The notes beneath the pieces are model-generated. The model did no database searches, had not been told where the DNA came from, and worked only from the letters and a program-made list of their open reading frames with translations. From assembly GCA_030145055.1 (NCBI GenBank), contig JAQYWK010000006.1, positions 1-64,000 on the forward strand: a stretch of 64,000 nt of DNA, given 5' to 3'. Both the position numbers and the translations under genes were made by a program. Positions 53,220 through 63,619 of the stretch are shown here, piece by piece. Source of the stretch: Desulfovibrio sp. Lineage in GTDB: Bacteria > Desulfobacterota > Desulfovibrionia > Desulfovibrionales > Desulfovibrionaceae. How positions within the stretch are numbered: the first letter of the stretch is position 1; each line of letters begins with the position of its first letter.

Positions 53220-55340
53220 TTAGTAACTTTTAATAACCACTATTGTTAAATCATCTTCTTGAGGCTTTTTACCAGTAAACTTTTGCACAGCATCAAGGAC
53301 ACTGTTAACTATTTCGATTGCCGGATTGTCTTTTCCAATGGCAATAACGTCCCTAAGTCTTTGTTTTCCAAAGAATTCACCATCTTCGTTTGATGCTTCC
53401 CAAATTCCGTCTGTTCCTAAAATCAAAATTTGTCCTGATCTGAAATCATCATACTGGCTTTCGCCATAGCTGGTTTCATCCATTATTCCTAAGGCAAGGC
53501 CGTCGCCAATCAGTTCAATAAAATCTCCGGTAATTGGATCAAATATCAATGCAGGTTCATGCCCTGCACGGACCCAACGCAATCTTTTTGTCTTGGGTTC
53601 AAGTTCAACCATCATCATGGTCATGAACTGTCCGGTTTTGTATGTGTCTGACGCGATTAAACGGTTTACGTCAGTCATTATTTTTCCAAGCTCACCATCG
53701 TTAATCATTCGTGCTCGTAAGTACCCACGAGCTGATCCCATGAGCATTGCAGACTGAATTCCATGTCCGCTGACATCTCCTACGGCAAAACATATGCTGT
53801 CGTTATCGCCATAAGGTTTGATATAATCAAAGTAATCTCCGCCCAGCTCATCACAATATCTGCTCTCACCGTGGATATCGAATGCATCGATAATAGGAGA
53901 TTTCTGGGGTAACAGATTTGTCTGCACTTCCATGGCAACATCAAGTGCACTTTTGATCTCTATATGTTCGCGTAAACTTGGTACCATATTATTAAAATTG
54001 TCAGCCAGTTCACCGACTTCATCAGCAGTGGCAACTTCAACGTGGGCAGTAAAATCACCAGAGGAGATACGCTTGACCCCTTCAGCGAGGATCAGGATGC
54101 TTTTAGTAAAACGACGCGACATGAAAAATGCCAGTAGTGTTACAAGCAGAACCACACACACAAGGATATAGACCAGTCCTTTAAGTTGCGCATTAATACT
54201 CGCGTGGATCGATGCCTCTGCCTTTTGAGCCGGATCGACCACATCTGAATGAGGCAGTATAAGGATCAATGCCACGCCGCTTTTGTCCGGTGCAGAAAAA
54301 GCCCAAATGCTTTCTACATCCTTATAGGGCATACTCACTACGCCTGACTTTCCTTGTTCCAAAAGCGTCCGAAATTTATCAAAAGTAGTACTGCCTGATG
54401 AAACCAACTGCTCTTGATTTATGGACGGCATCCACATGTTCATTTTCATCATTGAGTGATCGTTGCCTGCTGGCAATTCTTTCGCAACCACCATAACTTT
54501 TTTATTACCTTCTGTACCTGTCTCTACTTTAGCTAAAACTGAGAAAATATTATGAGAGAAAACATTCAAATGGTTGTATCCATGGAGAAGTGTATCAAGT
54601 GGGACGTCTGTGGAAATAACTCCAATATTGGAACCGTCTTTAGATATGATACTGACCGATGCTGTCAGCACGGTTTTCCCTGTTACGATATCCTTACGCG
54701 GCGGAGACCAGTTGATTTCACTACCTATATTTACCGTACTCACACCTGAGTGCATTTTATTAGTAAAAGATAGTGCAGGGTAACTGAGTGATTCTCCGGA
54801 AAGAAATTCCGCTCGTATCCATAGATTCAACTCTGGATTATTCATTTCTATATTCTTAAACAGAGGAAGTACTGCCGACATAGATTCGGTCGGAATAATA
54901 TCTGCAAAAGATGCCGGACCGGGTGTATAGCGCAATGTACTGAAATTTATACGAAGATTACGGTGCATGCCCGACCAAGATTTAGGGCTGTATTTTTTAA
55001 ATAATCGAATCTTTTCAGATTCCTCATTCCTGAGACCTGAATATAAAAGAACTTCTGGCAAAGTATATGCTTCCCTGTCCTGAATCCAGAGTGACAACTC
55101 GGCTGAAAGCTGACGCAAATTGAGTTCAACGATTTTGCGTTGTTTAGCAAGAACTCGGGCATGATCTTCAACCAGCCTTTTAAGTTCAACACTGCTTTTT
55201 TGGACAAGTTCATGTCGCACTTCTCCACCAATATTGTCAGCAAGCAAGCGCAAAGAATCTAAACCGTTTAATTGAACGGCTAGAAGCGGAAGAATTGATA
55301 CAAGAAGTAGTAACAACAACAACTTGGATCTTATTTTCAT
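53220..55340 (-). CDS. membrane HAMP-SpoIIE serine phosphatase (RsbU-type)
   Basis: 706 residues. Membrane helix 1 (about 6-25), a large periplasmic sensory domain (about 30-385), helix 2 (about 390-408), HAMP (about 410-460), then the PP2C/SpoIIE domain (about 490-706) with ELGGDYFDY and VGDVSGHGIQSAMLM motifs and the closing DDLTIVVI. It probably dephosphorylates an anti-sigma-antagonist to control gene expression, sensing a periplasmic signal. Cotranscribed with the Met-rich gene. Confidence 0.9.
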   Translation of the reverse strand: MKIRSKLLLLLLLVSILPLLAVQLNGLDSLRLLADNIGGEVRHELVQKSSVELKRLVEDHARVLAKQRKIVELNLRQLSAELSLWIQDREAYTLPEVLLYSGLRNEESEKIRLFKKYSPKSWSGMHRNLRINFSTLRYTPGPASFADIIPTESMSAVLPLFKNIEMNNPELNLWIRAEFLSGESLSYPALSFTNKMHSGVSTVNIGSEINWSPPRKDIVTGKTVLTASVSIISKDGSNIGVISTDVPLDTLLHGYNHLNVFSHNIFSVLAKVETGTEGNKKVMVVAKELPAGNDHSMMKMNMWMPSINQEQLVSSGSTTFDKFRTLLEQGKSGVVSMPYKDVESIWAFSAPDKSGVALILILPHSDVVDPAQKAEASIHASINAQLKGLVYILVCVVLLVTLLAFFMSRRFTKSILILAEGVKRISSGDFTAHVEVATADEVGELADNFNNMVPSLREHIEIKSALDVAMEVQTNLLPQKSPIIDAFDIHGESRYCDELGGDYFDYIKPYGDNDSICFAVGDVSGHGIQSAMLMGSARGYLRARMINDGELGKIMTDVNRLIASDTYKTGQFMTMMMVELEPKTKRLRWVRAGHEPALIFDPITGDFIELIGDGLALGIMDETSYGESQYDDFRSGQILILGTDGIWEASNEDGEFFGKQRLRDVIAIGKDNPAIEIVNSVLDAVQKFTGKKPQEDDLTIVVIKSY

Positions 55341-55874
55341 AGAAGGGTATCCTGCATGAATAGCCTTGTCGCAGTTACGACGAAAAAGAGTTAATTAGAA
55401 TCTAGATATATTAGTATACTTAAAATTTTAAGGATATACATATTTAATTACGAACATCACATTTCACTTAATGTTCCACTAATGTATTTAGTTGTTATTT
55501 AAAGGCCTTAGAATTTTATAACTTATTAAGGTCGTGTTTAACGAACCTCAGAGGTGCAAAATACTGCACTTTGATCATTCGTACCCACATAAAATTCGAG
55601 CACATTTAAATTCTATACCAATTTGGTAGCCTATTGCAAGACACTCTTTGAATCTTATTTGTGCAAATTTGGGTATTTCTCATACAACAACAAGCTTTAT
55701 CAGTCACAATAAGTGCAAGTAAATGCACATCTAAGTTATTTAATGCTAGCCCCAAGCTATATATATGAGTTAAAGTTCATATAAGAGATAACAATTCCCT
55801 CCCAATATAGGTTGGAATGGTAATTGCTTCGCTAAAATTGGTTTAATTAAAGTGGATATTTTTTAGGAGATCAG
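55341..55874. other. divergent intergenic region upstream of cusC
   Basis: No gene found. It lies between the minus-strand phosphatase and the plus-strand efflux operon, so it should hold both promoters. A TGG(N)TTGCA-like box at 55626-55638 has GG-GC spacing of 9, one base short for sigma-54. The cusC ribosome site is AGGAGA at 55865. Confidence 0.5.
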
Positions 55875-57254
55875 ATGCAACTTAAGCTCGGATACCAACT
55901 CGCCGCCCTTTTGCTTTTAACAATTGTCTCAGCATTGTACCCTTTACATTGTCAGGCTGAAAGTAATTCTGAAGAGCAAATTGCAAGTTACCAACCTGCC
56001 GGCGAAGGGATTAAAGAATTAACTGGCTATCTTATTGAAGCAGCCCGCAACAATAACGATCTCTATGCCGCTTTTTATAGTTGGAAAGCAGCTTTGCAAC
56101 GCGAAACATCTGCTTCCAGCCTGCCCGATCCTAGGTTCAATTTTGCATGGTTCATTCAGCCTGTTGAAACAAGGACGGGGCCACAGGAATTCAAATATGG
56201 CCTAAGCCAAACTTTGCCATGGTTTGGCAAGCTTGGGATAAAAGGTGAGCAAGCCCTTCGCGATGCCGATATCAAGAAATCCGGTTTTGATACTTTAAAG
56301 CTTAAAGTATTCTATGATGTTAAAAGAGCTTATTATGATTACGCCTACCTTGCGCAGGCCATTCGCATCACGCGTGAAAATATAAATTTGATGAAATACT
56401 TAGAGTCCGTTGCCCGTTCTAGATATTCTACAGGCGCAGGAGCATATGACGGCGTAATGAAAACGCAAGTTGAACTTGGTAAACTTCAAGACAGACTCCG
56501 TTCACTTGAGGAGCGCAAAAGACCGACAGCCGCAAAACTTCTTTCCGCCATGAATAGACCTGACGGGCAAAGTTTGCCTTTACCAGCCTCTATTCCCGTA
56601 ATGAAAATTAAAGTTAATCCAGAACAATTCAAAGAGGATTTCAAGTCCGGTAATCCGCGGTTGCAAGCTTTGGGACATAAAATCAACAAACAAAAGTTAT
56701 CCGTAGAATTGGCCGAAAAAGATTACTACCCTGATTTCACCTTCGGTGTGGATTATATCCAGACCGGAAAATCAAGATCTCCCAATGTAACTAACGCAAA
56801 CAAAGATCCTTTGATTACTGGAATGTCTATTAACCTTCCTATTTGGTTTGATAAGCAGGAAGCGCAAGTCCTTGAAGCTGAATCTAATGTAAAGGCCGCC
56901 AGCCGCGAAAAGTCAGGGCTCGAGCGTCGCCTTTTAGCTGACCTTGAACTTGAAATTTATAAGTACGAAGACGCCCTTAGGAAAGTCAGCCTCTACCGCG
57001 ATAATTTAACTCCGAAGGCAGAGCAATCACTGGCTGTCTCCATTGAATCATTTCAGTCCGGCACAGCAACATCCACAGATCTGATCGACGCTGAAAGAAC
57101 TCTAATCGAATTTCAACTAGCATTTTATCAAGCCTTAGCAGAACAAGCTAAGCGGGTTGCCGCCATTGAGTTTCTTGTCGGCAAAGAAATTCCATGTACG
57201 ATTCATGGTCAGGCCACGCTTAAATCATCTGAAACAATGCCGACCAACCAATAG
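55875..57254 (+). CDS. cusC: CusC-like outer-membrane efflux protein (TolC family)
   Basis: 459 residues with a signal peptide (cleavage near CQAES, about 29). Two TolC-type helical halves (FNFAWFIQPVE..., LPWFGKLG, then LPIWFDKQEAQVLEAESNV) and the closing SIESFQSGTATSTDLIDAERTL. It forms the outer-membrane channel of the tripartite RND pump encoded by this and the next two genes. Confidence 0.92.
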   Translation: MQLKLGYQLAALLLLTIVSALYPLHCQAESNSEEQIASYQPAGEGIKELTGYLIEAARNNNDLYAAFYSWKAALQRETSASSLPDPRFNFAWFIQPVETRTGPQEFKYGLSQTLPWFGKLGIKGEQALRDADIKKSGFDTLKLKVFYDVKRAYYDYAYLAQAIRITRENINLMKYLESVARSRYSTGAGAYDGVMKTQVELGKLQDRLRSLEERKRPTAAKLLSAMNRPDGQSLPLPASIPVMKIKVNPEQFKEDFKSGNPRLQALGHKINKQKLSVELAEKDYYPDFTFGVDYIQTGKSRSPNVTNANKDPLITGMSINLPIWFDKQEAQVLEAESNVKAASREKSGLERRLLADLELEIYKYEDALRKVSLYRDNLTPKAEQSLAVSIESFQSGTATSTDLIDAERTLIEFQLAFYQALAEQAKRVAAIEFLVGKEIPCTIHGQATLKSSETMPTNQ

Positions 57255-57311
57255 GTTTGCTTAAACTGACAATATCAAAACTTAGTAATCTCCAAAATCT
57301 GGAATATTTAT

Positions 57312-59537
57312 ATGATCAAATCTAAATTCGGAAAACTCGGAATATTGTCGGTTGTAGCAATAGCCCTTCTGGCATTCGGAGCCGGATTCTGGACTTCGGG
57401 TGGTTCAAATAGTAGTAATACAAACCCTGTTTCCGAGCATTCTGATCATGGACTTGAAGCGGAGGTTACACCTGCGGGTGACGTCGTTTGGACCTGCTCA
57501 ATGCACCCACAAATTCAATTGCCAAGTCCGGGCAAATGTCCCTTATGTTTCATGGATCTTATCCCTCTCGAAAAAGGTGGAGATTCAGGCGATGAAGCAA
57601 TCAGCCTTCGCCAGATAAGCCTAACTAAACAAGCGCGCAAGTTGGCTAATATTGTGGTAAGTCCAGTTGTTAGACGCAAAGTTAGCGTTGAGACGAGAAT
57701 GGTCGGAAAAGTCGACTATGATGAAACCCGCATGGGAACCATCACAGCATGGTCCGGCGGACGTATCGACAAATTATACATCGATTATACAGGTAGCTCG
57801 GTGCGCAAAGGTCAGGCAATGGCGTCGATATACAGCCCGGAACTACTAACCGCTCAGGCTGAACTTATTCAAGCAGTAAAAGCGGCTGAGGCTCTAAAAG
57901 ACAGCACTCTTGAAATTGTAAAAAGCACCGCAAAGCGTACTGAGCAGGCAACTCGCGAAAGACTTAGACTCCTCGGGCTCTCGAAAGCTCAGATTGCAAA
58001 TACAGTTAAGAAAGGCAAAGCTTCCGACCATATCACTATTTATTCTCCTATGAGCGGGATAGTTATTAAAAAGGACGTTGTAGAAGGTGTTTATGTTAAA
58101 ACAGGAATGCCAATTTACACCATTGCGGATCTGTCCCGCGTATGGGTTATTCTGGAAGTATATGAGTCAGATCTGCCGTGGATAAAGATGGGAATGCGGG
58201 TCGGCTTCACTACTGAGGCTTACCCCGGCAAAGATTTCGAAGGCAAGGTCGTTTATATTGACCCTGTTGTTAATGAAAAAACCAGAACAATCCGCATCAG
58301 GCTTGAAGTTCCAAATAAACAGATGAAACTCAAGCCGGGCATGTTTGTCCGCGCTGTAAATCTGGCGGAAGTGGCTAAGAAAGGCGATGTCGGTGCACAA
58401 CTTGTGATACCCTCTTCTGCTCCGCTAATCACCGGAAAACGCGCTGTTGTATACATTGCCGTGCCTAATAAATCCGGTGTGTATGAAGGGCGCGAGATTG
58501 TTCTTGGGCCAAGGGCTGGCGACTATTATATCGTTAAATATGGTCTGGAAGAAGGCGAACAGGTCGTTACAAATGGTAACTTTAAAATCGATAGTGCGGT
58601 CCAGATTATTGCCAAGCCTTCCATGATGAATCAGGAAAGCGGCATTAAGCCTATTGCTCATGATCATGATCAAAAATCCACAACAGATATGGCTGAAATG
58701 GGTTCCGGTTCCGGTGTGAAAGCTCAGCCAAAAAATTCTCTTCCTCCTATTTTTGTATCAAAAGTAGTCCACCTTAAAAACTCATTCGATAAACTTAAGG
58801 AAGTCGCTGATTCAGATAACGTAATTGAAAGCCGCGAACTTTTCGCTGAATTCTTCAAGAGCATAGAAGCAATAAACAGTTCCGGTCTTAAAGGGGACAC
58901 TTCGCTCGCGTGGAAAGAATATTCCATGCTGCTTAGAAATGATGCTGTGCTCGGAAGCGGAGCCAAGGATAAAGATAGACTTAAGAAAATTACCGCCGAA
59001 ACGGCTAAACATTTCATGCGTCTGGATATGACATTCGGAATATCCGCCCTTGCGGAATCGGTAGGCAAAGTCCTCGATACACCTGAAGAGTTCAGAGTCC
59101 AACTTGGTAAAGTATTCACGGCCTATTCAGCGTTCACGGACGCACTAGCTGCGGATAATCTGCAAGATGCGCATAAATCTGCCGCCATGATTTCCGGCGA
59201 ACTGAAAAAGGTTAATTCCGGCTTGCTCACTGGTGAACCTCATCAGATTTGGTCTGAATCCATCGAAAACATGAACAATGGTCTGGATGCAATTCGTAAT
59301 TCTAAAGATATTGTCGGAGTGCGCGTTGGTCTGGAGCCTTTATCATATGGACTTGCAGAGGCGGTAGATAAGCTTGGAATAGTGACAGACAAGCCTGTTT
59401 ATGAATTATTCTGCCCAATGGCTTTTGATTTCAAAGGCGCTAAGTGGCTGCAAAGTGATGAAGATATTCGCAATCCCTATTTTGGTGAAACCATGCTCAA
59501 ATGTGGTGAAGTAGAACGCCAGATTAAGGGTCAATAA
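57312..59537 (+). CDS. cusB: CusB-like periplasmic adaptor with heavy-metal-binding domain and DUF3347
   Basis: 741 residues, larger than E. coli CusB (about 400). N-terminal membrane anchor (about 9-28), heavy-metal-binding domain WTCSMHPQIQLPSPGKC then PLCFMDLIPL (about 60-86), RND adaptor with lipoyl/hairpin (GRIDKLYIDYTGSSV to AGMPIYTIADLSR), beta-barrel and membrane-proximal parts (to about 440), a His/Asp linker (IAHDHDQKS), then DUF3347 from about 475 to the end (FVSKVVHLKNSFDKL; final CPMAFDFKGAKWLQ). Carries metal to CusA in the periplasm. Confidence 0.93.
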   Translation: MIKSKFGKLGILSVVAIALLAFGAGFWTSGGSNSSNTNPVSEHSDHGLEAEVTPAGDVVWTCSMHPQIQLPSPGKCPLCFMDLIPLEKGGDSGDEAISLRQISLTKQARKLANIVVSPVVRRKVSVETRMVGKVDYDETRMGTITAWSGGRIDKLYIDYTGSSVRKGQAMASIYSPELLTAQAELIQAVKAAEALKDSTLEIVKSTAKRTEQATRERLRLLGLSKAQIANTVKKGKASDHITIYSPMSGIVIKKDVVEGVYVKTGMPIYTIADLSRVWVILEVYESDLPWIKMGMRVGFTTEAYPGKDFEGKVVYIDPVVNEKTRTIRIRLEVPNKQMKLKPGMFVRAVNLAEVAKKGDVGAQLVIPSSAPLITGKRAVVYIAVPNKSGVYEGREIVLGPRAGDYYIVKYGLEEGEQVVTNGNFKIDSAVQIIAKPSMMNQESGIKPIAHDHDQKSTTDMAEMGSGSGVKAQPKNSLPPIFVSKVVHLKNSFDKLKEVADSDNVIESRELFAEFFKSIEAINSSGLKGDTSLAWKEYSMLLRNDAVLGSGAKDKDRLKKITAETAKHFMRLDMTFGISALAESVGKVLDTPEEFRVQLGKVFTAYSAFTDALAADNLQDAHKSAAMISGELKKVNSGLLTGEPHQIWSESIENMNNGLDAIRNSKDIVGVRVGLEPLSYGLAEAVDKLGIVTDKPVYELFCPMAFDFKGAKWLQSDEDIRNPYFGETMLKCGEVERQIKGQ

Positions 59538-59558
59538 GCGGGATTACGGAGAATCATC

Positions 59559-62500
59559 ATGAGCGATAATTTATCAACTGAAAACGAAAGGCCAATTCCT
59601 AAATCACTATTGGACAAGGTCATCCTGTTCTGTCTTGAACAGAAACTTATAGTAGCAATGCTACTGCTTATGGTCATTGGTGGCGGAATTTTTGTAGCTC
59701 CGTTTGACTGGAAAATTGAAGGAGTTGATCGCTCTCCCGTTCCCGTGGACGCAATCCCCGACATTGGTGAAAATCAGCAAATCATTTTTTCTAAGTGGAT
59801 AGGCCGCTCTCCACAAGATGTGGAAGATCAAATAAGCTACCCGCTGACCGTTGCCCTGCTTGGAATACCGGGGGTTAAAACTGTCCGCAGTTACTCCATG
59901 TTCGGGTTTTCCACAATTTACGTAATATTTAATGAAGATATTGATTTCTACTGGTCCCGCTCAAGACTGCTAGAAAAGCTAAACAGCCTTCCCGCAGGTA
60001 CTCTTCCGGCGTTAGTTAAACCAGCCCTAGGCCCAGATGCGACAGCTTTAGGCCAAGTATATTGGTATACCATTGAAGGCCGCGATCCTGACGGCAACAC
60101 CACTGGAGGCTGGGATTTAGACGAACTGCGCTCCATACAGGATTGGTACGTCCGCTACGCGCTCCTTGCGGCAGACGGAGTAAGTGAAGTTGCTTCTGTC
60201 GGTGGATTTGTAAAAGAATATCAAATAGATGTAGATCCGAATGCCATGCGCTCAGCCAAGGTAACATTGGCTGATGTTTATCAGGCCGTAAAAATGTCCA
60301 ACCTTGATGTTGGTGCTCGCACAATTGAGATCAACAACGCCGAGTATGTTATTCGCGGGATTGGCTTCATCAAAGATTTGAAGGATATCGAGAGTTCGGT
60401 TGTTAAAGTCGTTAACAACATCCCGATCCGTGTCAGTGACGTGGCTAGGGTTATCAAAGGCCCAGCCCTTAGACGCGGCGCTCTCGATAAAGGCGGCGCA
60501 GAGGTTGTAGGCGGAGTGGCTGTTGCCCGTTATGGCGAGAACCCATTGCAGGTTATCGAAAATATTAAGAATAAAATTAATGATATCAGCCCCGGCATGC
60601 CGTCAAAGATTCTACCGGATGGGACTGAATCCAAGCTCACCATAATTCCATTTTATGATCGCTCAGGCCTAATTCATGAAACGCTGGGAACGCTGAATAC
60701 TGCGCTAACCGAAGAGATTTTGATCACCATCATTGTAGTTCTCATCGCAGTCATTCACCTTAAAAGCTCACTGCTTATTTCATCATTACTGCCCCTTGCC
60801 GTACTTATGTGCTTCATCGGAATGCGCGTATTTAAAGTGGATGCAAACATAGTCGCCCTGTCCGGAATCGCCATTGCCATTGGAACGATGGTGGATATGG
60901 GCATAATTATTTGCGAAAATATTTTGAAAAAGCTCGAAAAAGCTGGTGAAGGGATTAGTCGGCTCCGGCTAATCTATGAAGGAACGACTGAAGTCGGAAG
61001 CGCGGTAATGACTGCCGTTGCGACCACTATAGTCAGCTTCATGCCTGTGTTCTTTATGGACGGAGCGGAAGGTAAACTCTTCAAGCCACTCGCCTACACC
61101 AAAACATTTGCGCTACTCGCTTCAATTGTTGTTGCGCTGACAGTTTTACCTGCTATGGCGCACATTTTGTTCACGGCTCGCAAAAAATATGCAAGCGGTA
61201 AAAAGACTTACATCCGCGCATCAATCTACTTATTGTGCGGAATTCTCATTTCCCTACTGGTTAAATGGTGGGTAGGACTTTTCTTCATTTATTTGGCAGT
61301 AAAAACCGTTGCCCTACCCTTTGTTCACGAGCGCAGACATCGCATCATAGGTCTTGCGGAAAACTGGACTGTCGTGACCATGGTCGCGTGGGTGCTAACA
61401 AACTCATGGCTTCCGTTAGGGCCGGAAAAAGGCATCAGTATCAACTTTACATTCGTTGCCGCGACCATCGGTGGACTTATGTTGTTCTTCGAAATTTTCC
61501 GCAGAAATTACCCTAAAATGCTTGGCTGGTGTCTTGAACACAAGACGGTATTCCTCGCGCTTCCATCATTTATTGTCGCACTTGGTCTTACCATCTGGCT
61601 TGGATTTGTAAACGTGACAGGCTTTATGCCGGAAGTGATTAGATCATCAGAAGCTTACGTTAAAATAGCTCACACCTTCCCGGGCCTAGGCAAAGAATTT
61701 ATGCCTGATCTAGATGAAGGAGCATTCCTGTTTATGCCAACGACCATGCCGCACGCCTCTATTGGCGAAGTGCAGGATGTTCTGCAAAAACAGGATATGA
61801 TGATCCAGAATATTCCCGAAGTTGAAATGGCTGTGGGCAAACTTGGCAGAGCTGAAACGTCACTAGACCCAGCGCCTATTTCAATGATTGAGACTGTCAT
61901 TAACTACAAGCCTGAGTATGTAATAGATAAATCGGGCAACAGATTGCGCTTTAAATTTGATCCAGATCAGAAGGACTATTTCAGAAATGTAGCAGGCGAA
62001 CCAGTGCCGGCCCAAGACGAAATGGCGTATCTAGTGCAAGGATATTATGAACGTGATGACAAAGGTAATTTGATTGAAGACGAATCAGGCAAGCCCTTTA
62101 GAATATGGAGAACAGCGCTAAATCCCGGCATCAATCCCGACCGTGAACCGTGGGACGGAATTACCGACCCAGATGATATCTGGGATGAAATCGTTGAAGC
62201 GGCAAAGATGCCTGGTGTAACTTCCGCGCCCAAACTACAGCCTATCGCGGCCAGAATTGTTATGTTGCAATCAGGAATGCGCGCGCCAATGGGCATTAAG
62301 GTTAAAGGACCAAATCTTGAGGTGCTCGAAAAGGTTGCCCTCGATCTTGAAGGATTCCTCAAACAAGTGGGATCGGTACAGCCGGAAGCTGTCATTGCCG
62401 ATCGCATTGTCGGTAAGCCGTACCTTGAAATAATCATCGACCGTGAGGCCATCGCTAGGCACGGCATCATGCTCTCTCAGGTACAGGACGTCATTGAAGT

Positions 62501-63461
62501 AGCTGTAGGCGGAAAGGTCGTGACCACGACAGTTGAAGGCCGTGAGCGCTACCCTGTCAGAGTCCGCTACATGCGAGAACTAAGGGACAACATTCACGGA
62601 CTGGAAAATATTTTGGTCAGTGCATCGCGCGGTGAGCAGATACCGCTTAGCCAACTGGCGGAAATCAAATATGTGCGCGGCCCGCAGGTTATTAAAAGCG
62701 AAGACACATTTTTAGTAGGCTATGTTTTATTTGATAAAAAACCCGGATTTGCCGAGGTTGATGTAGTCGAACAGGCGCAGATTTTCCTCGATTCTAAAAT
62801 TAAATCAGGCGAACTAATAATACCGCCCGGTGTTTCGTACGAATTTGCTGGAAGTTATGAAAATCAGATCAGAGCACAGAAAAAGCTAGCATTGATTTTA
62901 CCGCTGGCACTGCTCGTAATCGTCCTGATTCTATATCTACAGTTCAAGTCGCTGGCGACCACGCTAATGGTGTTCTCCGGCATATTCGTAGCATGGTCAG
63001 GCGGGTTCTTGATGGTATGGCTTTATGGTCAGCCGTGGTTTCTCAATTTCTCAGTATTTGAAACCCCCATGCGTGAATTATTTCAAGTTGGACCTATCAA
63101 CTTAAGCGTAGCAATCTGGGTAGGTTTCCTCGCGCTATTCGGTATTGCCTCAGATGATGGGGTAATCATGGCGACGTATCTCGATGAAAGTAAGAAAGAT
63201 ATGCATACGAATAGCATAGCTGAAATCAGAAAATCCATCATTGAAGGCGCCACGCGCAGAATTCGCCCAGCTCTAATGACCTCAGCCACAACTATTTTGG
63301 CTCTTTTGCCTATTTTAACGTCAACTGGCCGCGGATCTGACATCATGGTGCCAATGGCAATCCCTTCGTTCGGAGGTATGTCCATCGCGATTCTTACCGT
63401 GTTTGTTGTACCGGTACTTTATTGTGGTGTTGAGGAATTTAAGTTTAAGAGATCTAAATAA
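59559..63461 (+). CDS. cusA: CusA-like heavy-metal RND efflux pump
   Basis: 1300 residues, about 250 longer than E. coli CusA (about 1047). HME-RND motifs: VDAIPDIGENQQI near 65, PLAVLMCFIGMRVFKVDANIVALSGIAI split as LMCFIGMRVFKVD and ALSGIAIAIGTMVDMGI (about 420-450), KEFMPDLDEGAFLFMPT near 712, GIKVKGPNLEVLE near 910, and the last helix-loop FGIASDDGV near 1195 with RRIRPALMTSATTILAL. Two insertions carry the extra length: extra membrane helices between about 540 and 690, and a charged segment about 795-895. Substrate from motif context: Cu(I)/Ag(I). Confidence 0.95.
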   Translation: MSDNLSTENERPIPKSLLDKVILFCLEQKLIVAMLLLMVIGGGIFVAPFDWKIEGVDRSPVPVDAIPDIGENQQIIFSKWIGRSPQDVEDQISYPLTVALLGIPGVKTVRSYSMFGFSTIYVIFNEDIDFYWSRSRLLEKLNSLPAGTLPALVKPALGPDATALGQVYWYTIEGRDPDGNTTGGWDLDELRSIQDWYVRYALLAADGVSEVASVGGFVKEYQIDVDPNAMRSAKVTLADVYQAVKMSNLDVGARTIEINNAEYVIRGIGFIKDLKDIESSVVKVVNNIPIRVSDVARVIKGPALRRGALDKGGAEVVGGVAVARYGENPLQVIENIKNKINDISPGMPSKILPDGTESKLTIIPFYDRSGLIHETLGTLNTALTEEILITIIVVLIAVIHLKSSLLISSLLPLAVLMCFIGMRVFKVDANIVALSGIAIAIGTMVDMGIIICENILKKLEKAGEGISRLRLIYEGTTEVGSAVMTAVATTIVSFMPVFFMDGAEGKLFKPLAYTKTFALLASIVVALTVLPAMAHILFTARKKYASGKKTYIRASIYLLCGILISLLVKWWVGLFFIYLAVKTVALPFVHERRHRIIGLAENWTVVTMVAWVLTNSWLPLGPEKGISINFTFVAATIGGLMLFFEIFRRNYPKMLGWCLEHKTVFLALPSFIVALGLTIWLGFVNVTGFMPEVIRSSEAYVKIAHTFPGLGKEFMPDLDEGAFLFMPTTMPHASIGEVQDVLQKQDMMIQNIPEVEMAVGKLGRAETSLDPAPISMIETVINYKPEYVIDKSGNRLRFKFDPDQKDYFRNVAGEPVPAQDEMAYLVQGYYERDDKGNLIEDESGKPFRIWRTALNPGINPDREPWDGITDPDDIWDEIVEAAKMPGVTSAPKLQPIAARIVMLQSGMRAPMGIKVKGPNLEVLEKVALDLEGFLKQVGSVQPEAVIADRIVGKPYLEIIIDREAIARHGIMLSQVQDVIEVAVGGKVVTTTVEGRERYPVRVRYMRELRDNIHGLENILVSASRGEQIPLSQLAEIKYVRGPQVIKSEDTFLVGYVLFDKKPGFAEVDVVEQAQIFLDSKIKSGELIIPPGVSYEFAGSYENQIRAQKKLALILPLALLVIVLILYLQFKSLATTLMVFSGIFVAWSGGFLMVWLYGQPWFLNFSVFETPMRELFQVGPINLSVAIWVGFLALFGIASDDGVIMATYLDESKKDMHTNSIAEIRKSIIEGATRRIRPALMTSATTILALLPILTSTGRGSDIMVPMAIPSFGGMSIAILTVFVVPVLYCGVEEFKFKRSK

Positions 63462-63619
63462 CTAAACTTGTAAGCACCTCGCAATAAACAAAACATACTC
63501 ATTCTTGTCTTTATCTATCATTTATAACACCCGGAATGTTTACAAAATATTTGATAAAATATAAGTATAATAAGCCTGATTATCAAACTACAAAGACTTC
63601 AAGCACAAGAGAGATGTAA

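Noticed and set aside
55623-55640. Sigma-54-type promoter upstream of cusC
   Set aside because: Spacing between GG and GC is nine bases, not ten, and the flanking consensus is poor.
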